From: Chondrosia reniformis
Taxonomy: Eukaryota > Porifera > Demospongiae > Chondrillida > Chondrillidae
Assembly: GCA_947172415.1 (NCBI GenBank)
Contig: OX359198.1
Location: 1,829,401 to 1,893,400 of the forward strand
Direction: 5' to 3'
Length of the DNA stretch: 64,000 nucleotides
The translations under genes were made by a program, and so were the position numbers. Below the pieces are notes generated by a model that ran no database searches, had not been told where the DNA came from, and saw only the letters and a program-made list of their open reading frames with translations. Shown here in pieces: positions 14,240 to 25,900 of the stretch; positions within the stretch are counted from its first letter, which is position 1; each line of letters opens with the position of its first letter.

Positions 14240-15018
14240 ATGCCCTAGTATATATACTCCAGGACCATATACAAAATACATGGATGTACATGCATATGTT
14301 GACAATGGAGTGCCACTCATGATCAGCCGTGATTGTATTCTTACATGCAAATCAGCTCTGTGTTCAATCTTCTGAACAATATCAAAAGCTGCACTCAACA
14401 TTATCATAAATGGAAAGTTATTGCAAAGCCCTATTATCCTGGCAATAGAGAAATGTGTTGGGAAATGATTTCAGTTGATAAATCATGAAGAGATTATACT
14501 ATAACAGTATTATTAGAAAACAGACAACCCCACAAACCTAAGGTATTTTGGGGCTGCATGCAAAAATTGGGGCTGGAGGGGTCAAATTAAAAATTTTCAA
14601 AATATAGGGGGTGGGGCAATGATGTGAAAGTGTAAAAGTAACTTCCTAAAATTCTAGGGGGGGCAATAGGGGGGATTCCCCCTCTGCCCCCCCTCTATAC
14701 AGCCCTTGACTTTTATATAAATTCTGATCTAACAATAAGCATATATTGTAAAGGGCGACTTTTTTTCCTATGGAAATATCCAAGATAGGAAGCGAAGTGA
14801 TTCCCAAGTTTGATGGTCTGAAATAACATGAATACATTCTCAAATGCATGGATTATATGTTTAATTTCTTTGAAAGTCAGCATCATTGATTTCTTAAGTA
14901 TCAGCATCCATGTGACAATAATGGTAATGTACTTATATGTACTTATATGTAATACATATGCCATTTTCTACATAATTAACTGATGTATTAAACTCGCCAA
15001 AATCCTATATTTCTCAAT
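14240..15018 (-). pseudogene. Partial CLN3 copy: end of exon 1 and exon 2
   Basis: This is a direct-orientation copy of about 26720-27505. The exon 2 copy, 14345-14438, keeps the parental 94 bp, the reading GLCNNFPF then MLSAAFDIV, and a GTAAGA donor. The last bases of exon 1 (the GFW codons) are present near 14998-15012, but the donor is GCGAGT instead of GTGAGT, and similarity stops before the ATG. With the inverted exon 3-4 copy at 13288-14005 it forms a rearranged 5' duplicate of CLN3. The roughly 235 bp between the two blocks (14005-14240) match neither side. Confidence 0.85.
14540..14705. repeat. G/C-run dispersed repeat within the CLN3 copy
   Basis: A stretch with runs of G and C (GGGGGTGGGGCAATG, then CTAGGGGGG, then a C-rich end reading CTCTGCCCCCC) is shared with 27010-27175. 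A partial relative is seen at 20925-21040 in the opposite orientation. It sits in CLN3 intron 1 and its copy. I recognise no coding content. Confidence 0.55.
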
Positions 15019-15619
15019 AATATTGAACCATCTCGAGCAGGGGTTAAATTAGCATAAATCTTCACCCCTCTCTTTAGTTTAATGTTTCAACTGAAATGAA
15101 TTTACCCGTTACTGCAGGATTTCTAATGGTCTCAATAAGCTTTTTGCCAAAATGGGAACGTATAGAAGATCTATGATTATGATTTTACCGGGAATCGTTG
15201 TATTACGCATGCACAGCCAGTCTCTAAAAACCACGTGAGCATATAAATTAACACGTAACTGGCGAATCACCATCCCAAGAAACACGAGCAAGAAGAGTCT
15301 TAAAAGTGAGTTGTAAACATTCTTGTCCCCTCGGGGCCTTCATTGTAATGAAGTAGGACGTTTCAAGGGAGGACTATAGGCATAAGGACGAGGATTAAAA
15401 TACAGTACAGTCTAGCAAGCCAGAGGCTATCCACTCTGAGTGATACCGAGTGGGGGAGAGAAAGAAACTGTGTGAAGTAGTTACACAGCTCTGGTAGATA
15501 TGGACATCACTGTCTATATCTTAAACATGTTTTTGCATTTTCCCTCAAGTTGTTAACTATAACCTAAGTTGAACTTTTGAAGACACACGTACTTTACCTC
15601 TCATGAAATTCTATTTCAG

Positions 15620-16407
15620 TTCGTTACAGAATTGCTGAGGTTGAGAAGGAAATGACTGAGGTTGAGAAGATTAGGAAAGATATTGCTGAGGTTAAGAATG
15701 AAATGGCTGAGGTCGAGAAGAAAATGGCTGAGGTTAAGAATGAAATGGCCGAAGTTGAGAAGAAAATGGGTGTGGTTGAGGAGAAAAAGGATAAGCTTCT
15801 TGCTGACATTAACAAGACGAAAGATTCCGAACTGTAAGATCTGTGTGTGTGTGTGTGTGTTTGCCATTCCATGGTTGTCTAGAGGGTCATTGGCATGCAA
15901 AAAATTAGGGGAATACACATGCAGCTATTTTGTCCATTTGTTAATTGCCAATCTGAGGTTACTGTTTAAACAACTTGACTCATTTGAGTCCTTTTCTGTA
16001 TCAGATTCCGTACAGTCATGTCCCAAAATCCTACCTCAGAAGATGAACCTGGTGAGACAAAACCTATAAGATTTCGGTTAGTTTTATAGTGTAATAGACC
16101 TGTAGCTGCCTTAGCTGTGTATAGATCTAAAAATGAGGATCGTTATTCTAGAGATGGACAGTGGAATGAGAATCGTTATTCTAGAGGTGGACGGTGGAAT
16201 GAGAATCGTTATTCTAGAGGTGGACGGTGGAATGAGGATTGTTATTCTAGAGGTGGATGGCGCAATGAAGTGAGCCAATATGCATTATATAATAGAGCGG
16301 TCCGTGTGGCAATAAATGTACGTGGGAATTCAAACATAGAAGAATGGCCGCGAGGAACGTTGGTTTCCAATGTTCTTTCCAAATTAGACAGAAGTCTTCC
16401 TTCTTGA
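15620..16407 (+). CDS. Putative 3' exons: coiled coil followed by RYSRGG repeats
   Basis: Three exons join in frame: 15620-15833 (acceptor TTTCAG, donor GTAAGA), 16005-16051 (donor GTGAGA) and 16115-16407, ending in TGA. The first encodes about 70 residues of heptads built on AEVKNEM and AEVEKKM, a strong coiled coil. The last starts with AVYRSKNEDRYSR and carries four 11-residue units, NENRYSRGGRW, then about 50 residues ending in DRSLPS. The family is not recognised. RGG/RYS-type repeats suggest nucleic-acid binding, but that is inference. The 5' end was not found; exon 1 shown here starts in phase 2, so upstream exons are required. An alternative acceptor before ATCTAAAAATG would give a hydrophobic repeat frame that stops sooner, so the exact splicing is uncertain. 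Confidence 0.45.
16135..16266 (+). repeat. 33-bp tandem repeat, 4 units
   Basis: Four units of 33 bp, each starting GAGAATCGTTATTCTAGAGG or a close variant, encode the NENRYSRGGRW units of the putative gene on the plus strand. Because the period is a multiple of three, gain or loss of units keeps the frame. Confidence 0.85.
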
Positions 16408-16690
16408 ACAGATAAGGGTCTTCTTCAGCAATGTAGGATATTCTGCTATTTGAAGTTTGTAATATATGTTCGTGCTCCAATGTAATTCGATTTATAAAAT
16501 TTGTGGGGCTGCAGGCCCTGTACTCGAGTTACTTATAACATTCATTATACTTTTTATATGTAGGTCAAACATTTATCACAATCATCCTACGTACCTGAGC
16601 CATTGTTATTAGACTATATATACATATAGGGGGACGATGATCGACCAGGTGTCCGCAATTTTATCAATATGTCATTCCTTTTTTAAACAA

Positions 16691-16980
16691 GTATATAAAA
16701 AAATTACAAAAATGATGTTAAAAGTAGGAGTGGCAGTGCATGTTCACTAATACATCTGCAAAAAGTATCGGAACAAGACATGTACAGTGATAATTATATG
16801 ATAAGGCTAATCATACAGAAGTTGCATACATATATACTGAAATTTAAGTAACTTAACCATACACTTCTGTGTTTGGGTGAAACTGAGCTGAAGTAGGAAT
16901 GGATACTTTTTGCAGATGTATAGTGAACACTGCCATTACTTCTAACATCATTTTTGTAAATGTTTTTTAATTTACTTTTT
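16691..16980. mobile_element. MITE-like element, copy 1
   Basis: Imperfect terminal inverted repeats of roughly 65 bp face each other: the left end runs ATTACAAAAATGATGTT and on to ACATCTGCAAAAAGTATC, and the right end is its complement, ending AACATCATTTTTGTAAATG. The interior has no open frame. A second copy with the same interior lies at 49550-49812. No transposase source is seen in the window. Confidence 0.75.
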
Positions 16981-17470
16981 ACTTTGAGAGTCAATGGAAG
17001 TGATCACATAAGCAAGTGACTACCTACATATATATATAGGAGAGGTAACCTTTTATATAGGTTATATTTACACATAGCTATACAGCTAACAGGCTATATA
17101 CATTATATAAAACTACGTGAACACTTGACAGACAACTGTTTCACGCTCCTTGGGGATTATCAGAGTGGTATATTATGGTGATGGGTTTGAATGACTGGCT
17201 GTAACTTGTCAATCTGGGGTCCATTACAAACAGTTGTAATAAATGAAAGAGGATACTATGATTAAAGCAAGATTAAGTGTGCAAGGCTGTATAAATGAAA
17301 TGTGGAAAATCATTTCAATAAGTCCAAAATAGTAGAACCTGCATACAAAGAACACCTTGTGACAAATGTACCACAACAATTCACATCACTCAAAAAATAG
17401 GATGTCAGCCATTTTATACATGCAACCTCATATAAACAAGTATTTCGACGATCATTTAAGAAAGATTCAC

Positions 17471-17726
17471 GATGGCACTCCTAAAGTATTTTAAAACCAC
17501 GCTACCGACTGCAAAAGAGACAGGAATCGGCTACGAAGGAAGCGAATGCTGCCGTATCACGATTAACAAGTTCACAGAGAGAAAATCGTAAACGGAAGGC
17601 TTATACGGCCTTCAGCGATGAACAGAGCTAGAGGTGCTATTAATTGGTCAGTATGTTGCTGAAAACAGCAATGCTGCAGCGCAATCTTTCAAATCGCATA
17701 ATTATAAAAAAAACGCATAAATTTTA
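17471..17726 (+). pseudogene. Fragment resembling a transposon-associated protein
   Basis: Translation in shifting frames gives MALLKYFKTTLPTAKETG at the start and ENRKRKAYTAFSDEQ further on, then stops. From memory, this LLKYF..TAKET..KRKAYT..DEQRA pattern occurs in a repetitive protein family of invertebrate mobile elements; a protein search would be needed to confirm it. It is frameshifted and lies inside the decayed receptor copy. Confidence 0.35.
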
Positions 17727-17959
17727 GAATGGTCCAAATATGCCAAAATCGCTTAATTTAATACCCGTATATATATGTATAAATTAAATAGAATTACGGT
17801 AATCAATGTCTTTAGAACAAGCTACGTACATACACATGTCTATTCTATATGATTACAAATCCTCATGTATGACTAAACATTATTATTATTATTATCTTAC
17901 AATGAGAGGGTGAAAATTAATAGGTAGATGAATAAATATTTATAGTAATTAAATGAAAA

Positions 17960-18110
17960 TTGACCCTGTCACTGACGATCAATAAGTGAGCCCATCAAGA
18001 ACAAATTCATCAATATAGGACTGGGAATTGAACCCAGCACAGATGCAGCATTCCCAACCTAAATGGCAACTGAGAGCTGTTGCAATAGGTAGGCATAGGA
18101 CTTGGACTCT
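17960..18110 (-). repeat. tRNA-derived SINE-like fragment
   Basis: On the minus strand 18021-18037 forms a perfect T-arm: CTGGG, a 7-base loop TTCAATT, then CCCAG, containing a B-box-like GGGTTCAATTCC. Upstream sequence has only a weak A-box, and no acceptor stem that pairs properly was found, so it is not a functional tRNA gene. A tRNA-derived retroposon or tRNA pseudogene is the best reading. Confidence 0.35.
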
Positions 18111-18138
18111 CCATTTGCCATTTTCAATCTCATTATTA

Positions 18139-18974
18139 TAAAGTGAAATTTCGTCAATCGACAGCCAACGAAACTCCAAAGAAAAAAAGTTGGGCCATAC
18201 CGAACGCTACCATCCACGACGCTCATAGGCCGGGATCGTTGGTAACATTCAGCTTATCGAATCTGCCGAAGCAAATTACTGCCGAGTTGAGCATTGGGTG
18301 TCACTTGCGTGAGAAGAACCAGCTCTTCTCGATATGGCCAACTCATATGAATCCTAAGATATCAGATGCCAATCCCACATTACGTGGAACCCCCCCGAAA
18401 TCCGGATTATTGGTGAGCATGTCTCTATGGCACCAACCGATTAGGAGACAGCTTCAGAGTCTAAGCGCTACCAACCTCTATGGGAACCGCAACCACCATA
18501 GAGATGTGTCCAGGTAGGCCTACTATATAAAGTTTTTCGCTTCTATTTATATGAAGTTTTGTCCAAAGAAAACTGTTGTGGTTGGGACCTTTTTAATATA
18601 TTTCTCATTATTCCAAATCAGTGAATTGTTTCAAGCACATTTAAAGGCATAGGCAGTATTAGTGGGTCACCTGAAAACTGGGAAAAGCGGAAAAAATCCA
18701 GTAAGTGTCTTGATGGGCCGAGGAGATCTAGAACCACTTTTCTGATCCCAATTATTTTCGAGAAATCGTCAATTTATTCCACTCTAAATCTAGACCAGTG
18801 TATCGTTCCAAGCAATTTTACACACATACGCAGCTGCAGTATTTCCAATACATCTCAAAACTGTAGCAAATGGATAAACCCCTGTATGTGTCTTGGTGGA
18901 GGGAGGAGAGCGACTTTTCAAGATACAGAAAACTAGAGATAGTACGCGGTCCGATATTTATCGCCTGTACTATT
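18139..18974. repeat. ~800-bp dispersed repeat, copy 2
   Basis: Direct copy of 12267-13067, inserted in the decayed receptor copy. It keeps the 124-residue open frame at 18143-18517 on the plus strand, starting MKFRQSTANETPKKK, with no family recognised. Small indels separate the copies, including about 35 bp present only here. Confidence 0.8.
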
Positions 18975-19920
18975 ATTTTTAAAGATTATTTGGAGCAGGT
19001 CAAAAAGGCTTAATACTAAGTAATTACCGTAATTGCAACAGTATAGAACCAGCCAGACTGTTATATTTTAAGACTGTTGGGAGGAGTACAATTTTGGAAT
19101 ATAATATATATAGAATATAATTTTTAGCTTGTGAAAAAATTAAAGGTATATACATAGCTTGGCTTGTGATGCCCTTCCACCATTTTGGGCACTTATTTGA
19201 GAGCAAAATGAACTAAAATTTACACAATAGCTTGAAAGTCATTACATTACATTATCATTTAGGCAGATTATACATATTGATAATTGAAGTGATAATCAAT
19301 CCAAAAGTAATCAATGGAGAACTTCATGGAAATTAAAAAAGAACAGTAACCTTATAGGAGCCACTTTATTTAAAAGCTATATCAATAGAGAGAATATTTG
19401 CATTAAGTTTAAAGTGATATGCGATTTTAAAAATTTGTTTTCTCTTAAAGTATTATCCATCATAGCAATATAGATTCACCGTTACTTGCACTGTTGTCTA
19501 AGTATATAGCTTGCATTGACATTGCTACGATTCGCCATATGTATAATTATACAGACAGAAACCGACCAAACCGGACCAACTTGGGCTATAAACGGAACAA
19601 GCCTAAAATATCCTTTCTTAGTTTGGAGATAAGTCGTCTTCATGATATCATTCTTAAGTTACCCTTGACTTGCATTGCATCTGTACTAGCAATAATTGAG
19701 GGTATTTTTGCGTTCATAATGAAAAGGTAGGTATAAATGTTTAACAGGCATAAAGATAAAGGTCCTTTAATTGTAACATTTTAGATATATTCAGTCTTCA
19801 GATTTTCAAGGCCGCTTATAACTGATATAATATGTCCTTGCAGGGCATTCCCATGCACTATATATATAGTATATTATAACTTGTACTGTATATATATATA
19901 TATGGTACAGAAAATATAAA

Positions 19921-22900
19921 TTAGCTTTCATAGCCCCAAGTGTTAGTGAGAGTAGTTATTTGAATGAAATGTATAAAGTTTGCACAAATGTAATTGTGCA
20001 CTACAATTGATAGGAATCCAGCCAGTGCCATACCAGTTATGTTACCAACACCTGCCAGACCCATGGAGAACTCCCTGTTCTCTGACTTCACCTATCAACA
20101 AGGATACGAGTATATTACAGATATGTAGCATGCTCACATGGCAAGTGATATGTATATATTCTAGAACTACTTCTCTTCATAATCACCCATATATTATATG
20201 TAAATTGTGATGTGCATATATACAGTAAACAGTACCTTTAAATTTGGGTTGGTTGTCCAGACCGGACATTGTAATCGGTAATTGTAAAAGGTTAGCGACG
20301 TATGCATGGTGACGTTGTTCTAAAGAAAGTTTGTTCAAATGTTATAGTCGCGAGTTACCAATTGCAACGTCCGGTCTGGACAACCGACCACTGTAACATT
20401 GTATATTGGAAAGCCGTGCAATGTTACATTTGACCTATTTTGAAATCAAAAATTGATTACTATTCTATTTCTTTACAGTGACAGTTGCTTCTTGTTATAA
20501 TGTACTCACCTCCTTTGTGATGTGGTAGAATGCATTAACATAAGTGGCTCCACCCAAGAGCCCTTCATACAGTACAAGTGCAATCATCAACCAGAAGGAG
20601 GGTAGAAACTGATATACAGCTTCACAGAAGAAGAAGGCAAAGTTACCAAGCTACACAAGAAGTAAAATAGAATTCCAAGGTTACATAAGTATGAAGTAAA
20701 GTAGATTTAGCAGTATATTTTCAAGAGTAATATGTATACAGATGGTCTGGGGGGAGGACCCTTGAGGTGGCTGTATAGCAATCCTTTTCGGAGCAGTGTG
20801 GTGATAATATTGATATATTGAAGCCTGCTCCCATAGAGTGAATTCTATGAATGAATATTATTGTTTCAAAAGTGATGATTATCTGTTAGAATAGAGTTCA
20901 TTTGGATAGAGTTATTCAGAACTTTACAGAGGGGGGCAAGGGGATTGATTTTGCCCCCCCCCCCCCTAGATTTTTGGAACCCCTAAACTGCTTTGACACC
21001 CTCATACCGTTGCCCCCTAAATTTTGAAAATTTTCATTTTATTGTACATTGTAGGACACAAATTATTTTATACCCTACTTGAAGAACAGCAAATATCCAG
21101 ACATGTCTGGTGGAGAAGATGTTAACAGAGGACCTGGAAAGGAAGACCCCTAGCTGATATACAGCCTGATACCACCTGTACTGGGCATTCTGATCGAAGC
21201 AGTCTGTACCAGCTCCTGTGGTGTTTGGATAGTAGATCAACTCAAACTGTATACATACACATAAACAGATTTGTAAATTAAGTATGTAAATTGTAAATAT
21301 GTAAATACTAATGTTTAATATGCTACGTACTTACATGTACAAAAGTGAAGTAATTCATATATGCATAAGTATATATTATAAATAAATACAAACACACATG
21401 TATTGATAAACAAGAATTTAAATTGGATAGGGCGGCCATGTTTTTTAGCCATCCCACTTAGAGAGTATACTGCCGTACTCTCTGATAATATACACACGAG
21501 TATACTGAGAGTCAAGCATTTGTACATATAGCTCAATGTCACATGACATAAGCACTTACGTACCAGTCCTTGATTGATGAGGTACTCTCCGACATACACT
21601 AAGAAGAGTGGTATCATGTACTTCAGTAGAGGCTACAATGAGATAATAACATACATACGTACATATGTATACAAGTGTATAGTGAATATATATATACATA
21701 GGTTACTCCTAATTATTGCATACATAATATTATGCATTCACATGTTGTAATTATAAGGTATGTAAATATGTAAAAAGGGCATAGGCTTCTCCAAACCTAT
21801 CTTTAGATGGTCCATTTTGAGCATCTAGAGTGGCTGAAGAAGATCACCAGGGTGGAAAAGTCCAATTCTTAAGAAACAGACTAGATGCTCAAAAGACTAA
21901 AGATGAACCATCTCATAGACTGTATTACATACTAAGTATGTCTGTACACATGCATAGGAGGGGTATGTAAGAAGGTACCATTGGATTTCTTCTGCTCAAT
22001 ATATTTAATAGACAAAATCTATACAAGACATCAATCATTGGTATAGTCTGGGAGCACTACATTGGTATAGTCTGGGAGTACTACATTGGTATAGTCTGGG
22101 AGTACTACATTGGTATAGTCTGGGAGCACTACATTGGTATAGTCTGGGAGCACTATATTGGTATGGAGCACTGCAATATATACGTAAATGGCTGTGAATT
22201 ATGCTAATTTCAAGTGCTAATAAAAAATGGAAGCTTACACTAGCATACTCACTGGGATCAGTTTTATATGATGAACAAACTCCAATCCTCTTTTCTTCAT
22301 AAAGCTAACTGCTTTATAGCCTTTTCTAACATGGCCTTGTTCCGTTCCATCGAGATCCTTCTTGTTATCCTGAACATTATCCTTCCTCTTATCCACAGCA
22401 TCGTCTTTTTCATTATCCTGAACACTATCCTTCCCTTTATCCACAGCATCGTCTTTTTCATTATCCTGAACACTATCCTTCTCGTTATCTATAGCACCAT
22501 CCATCTCTTTATCTAGAGGAGGGATTCTGTCTGATAACTGAGCTGTTGTGTCTTTGCGTTTTGAAACAAGATTGACTTTCTTCCCTGGCTTCTTCAATAT
22601 AAATAGAAAGCTGACAAATATAAGAAATAAGTTTTGTCATCTGTGCTATGATGAAGATATCTTTTAGGTAATTGGCTAAGAATATGATAATAGTCATACC
22701 TTATATATTATAATAGCTGTACTTCACACTACTATACAAGTCATACCTTAAGAATAGCACTATTGGTACAGCTGTCTGTATATACAGGGTCACATCGGTA
22801 GATAAGTTGGCAACTGTTGTGAGTAGAAGGTAAGTCATAGCTCCACCAATACCTGCAGCTCCTGGAGGTGAGGAAGGGGATGCAAGGGAGAACCCTTTAG

Positions 22901-25900
22901 AGACATGTAATGACTTTGCTATAAAAATTTCATTTAATTTTAATAATGTACCTAAGTAACTGTATATATCTGAATTATTTCATCAATTACACAAATGTAT
23001 GAGATATCCTGTACACACATTCACTCTCACCAGTCCCTAGCTACACACATTCACACTTACCAGTCCCTAGCTACACACATTCACACTCACCAGTCCCTAG
23101 CTACACACATTCACACTTAACAGCCCCTAGCTACACACATTCACACTCACCAGTCCCTAGCTACACACATTCACACTTACCAGTCCCTAGCTACACACAT
23201 TCACACTTACCAGTCCCTAGCTACACACATTCACACTTACCAGTCCCTAGCTACACACATTCACACTCACCAGTCCCTAGCTACATACATTCACACTTAC
23301 CAGTCCCTAGCTACACACATTCACACTTACCACTCCCTAGCTACACACATTCACACTTACCACTCCCTAGCTACACACATTCACACTTACCAGTCCCTAG
23401 CTACACACATTAATATTCACACTCACCAGTCCCTAGCTACACACATTCACTCTCACCAGTCCCTAGCTACACACATTCACCCTCACCAGTCCCTAGCTAC
23501 ACACATTCACACTTACCAGTCTCTAGCCACACACATTCACTCTCACCAGTCCCTAGCTACACACATTCACACTTACCAGTCCCTAGCTACACACATTCAC
23601 ACTTACCAGTCTCTAGCTACACACATTCACACTCACCAGTCCCTAGCTACACACATTCACACTCACCAGTCCCTAGCTACACACATTCACACTCACCAGT
23701 CCCTAGCTACACACATTCACACTCACCAGTCCCTAGCTACACACATTCACACTTACCAGTCCCTAGCTACACACATTCACACTTACCACTCCCTAGCTAC
23801 ACACATTCACACTTACCAGTCCCTAGCTACACACATTAATATTCACACTCACCAGTCCCTAGCTACACACATTCACACTCACCAGTCCCTAGCTACACAC
23901 ATTCACTCTCACCAGTCCCTAGCTACACACATTCACACTTACCAGTCCCTAGCTACACACATTCACTCTCACCAGTCCCTAGCTACACACATTCACCCTC
24001 ACCAGTCCCTAGCTACACACATTCACACTTACCAGTCTCTAGCTACACACATTCACTCTCACCAGTCCCTAGCTACATACATTCACACTCACCAGTCCCT
24101 AGCTACACACATTCACACTTACCAGTCCCTAGCTACACACATTCACACTTACCAGTCCCTAGCTACACACATTCACACTCACCAGTCTCTAGCTACACAC
24201 ATTCACACTTACCAGTCCCTAGCTACACACATTCACACTTACCAGTCCCTAGCTACACACATTCACACTTACCAGTCCCTAGCTACACACATTCACACTC
24301 ACCAGTCCCTAGCTACATACATTCACACTCACCAGTCCCTAGCTACACACATTCACCCTCACCAGTCCCTAGCTACACACATTCACACTCACCAGTCCCT
24401 AGCTACACACATTCACACTCACCAGTCCCTAGCTACACACATTCACACTTACCAGTCCCTAGCTACACACATTCACACTCACCAGTCCCTAGCTACACAC
24501 ATTCACACTCACCAGTCCCTAGCTACACACATTCACACTTACCAGTCCCTGACGACCAAGCTGATACAGTAGACTTGTCAAAATGAGAAGTGTAGCTCAG
24601 AAATACAATCTCTCCAAAACCAGATCCAATACTGGCACACACAACACCAAATATGACCAAAGCTTCAATAGAAGATGAAGCTACCAGAACAAAGCTGGAA
24701 ATAGATGCTACTGTACACACTAATATCCTAATCCTGCAAAGGAGACACCGAACAGAGAGAAAGACACACAATCTGTCATTCTGGAGCAATGGAAGGAGGA
24801 TCAGAGAGAAGAATTTTTTAAGCTTTCAGTTCTAGTGCCTGATAGGGGTCTGGTGATCTGATCCCAGGATCAATATTTGTACTGAGGGAGCTTGATTATC
24901 ATGCAATAAGAGTGACTGAACTGTCCTATATCCAGTAAAATAGACCCAGGGAAGAAAGTGAAAATGAGAGAGTATTTGGGAGGTGACTTAGGAGCATTTC
25001 CTTGTGTCTCTATTACCTAATATGCCTACTAGTATATACCATGATATTTTTACTGCAATTAGTAGTACAAATATCAACAGAAATCCAAATTGTATTACAA
25101 GAACAAATAGGCAAATGGACGAGCTGGAGACTCACCAATATGGTATCAGATGCATACACCAAGGGGCTGTTAATTGGATAATCAGAGTGGGTAGAACGTC
25201 TGCCAACAGAATGACCTGAAACAAGTATACACTGTATTAAGTTGTCTTTACACTATACCATCTGCTAAATAGGAGTGGATAGTCACTGATAATGTACGTA
25301 AGAGGTCCAATGAGGGGCTCTACTTACTCAACCACAATTGGCAGATTGAAAGGTTGGCAAACCAGACTAATGTAATATTAGATTATAAAATTTAGATTCC
25401 TATTTAAATAATGACCAGTTCAAAGAAATTTAATTTATTGGTTCACTAATTGGCATGCAGCAAATTAGACTAAATAATAAAAATAGATTCTTCATCAATA
25501 TACTTGGCTATAAAACACAGCAATGAACTTTATTTGTAAACAACCTCAACCTCTAAATGGGTACAACGTATACAAGATGTGCACATACTATTAAAAGGGT
25601 GTCTAATAACAGTGGCGACCCATACCACATAATGTGCTGAAGTGTAAGGACATGTACTCACTCCAGTTGACTCCACATTGCAACATCTCTTTACATAACT
25701 AGACTCTGTTCTGTTATCTACTGTAATGTTCAGCTCCTCACAAGATGAGATATTCTGGAATTCTAAACACTACAGCAAAACAAAGAAGTCAATCACAAAC
25801 AGTTCCAATATTTATTATTTATTTATGAAAAAATGCCCACTTTAACAACAGTTGATTTCCAACAGGTAAATCTGTTTGGCAATTTTATACAATACATTAC

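Larger units (their letters stand above)
16985..19480 (-). pseudogene. Decayed fourth copy of the plexin-like receptor 3' region
   Basis: Pieces match the introns and one exon of the receptor genes in the same order. 16995-17430 matches intron 16 of genes A and B (GACAGACAACTGTTTCACGC, compare 30365, 42675 and 55215). 17790-17885 matches intron 15. 19000-19105 is a damaged exon 15, still reading NSLAGS. 19105-19480 matches intron 14. Exons 16 and 17 are missing or unrecognisable. The copy is broken by a transposon-protein fragment (17471-17726), a tRNA-like repeat (about 17960-18110) and the 800-bp dispersed repeat (18139-18974). It is not expected to encode a receptor. Confidence 0.7.

Noticed and set aside
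15616-15918. Minus-strand frame of HFLLNLSHF repeats
   Set aside because: It is the antisense of the coiled-coil exon at 15620-15833, an effect of the internal repeat.
18021-18037. Functional tRNA gene
   Set aside because: Only the T-arm is convincing; no acceptor stem or proper D-arm could be folded around it.
19494-19730. 78-residue plus-strand frame next to the CLN3 3' end
   Set aside because: No splice partner, no family and no support beyond length.
23012-24542. CRISPR array
   Set aside because: The 30-bp units are contiguous with no unique spacers, and the host is an animal; the unit is a copy of a splice junction.
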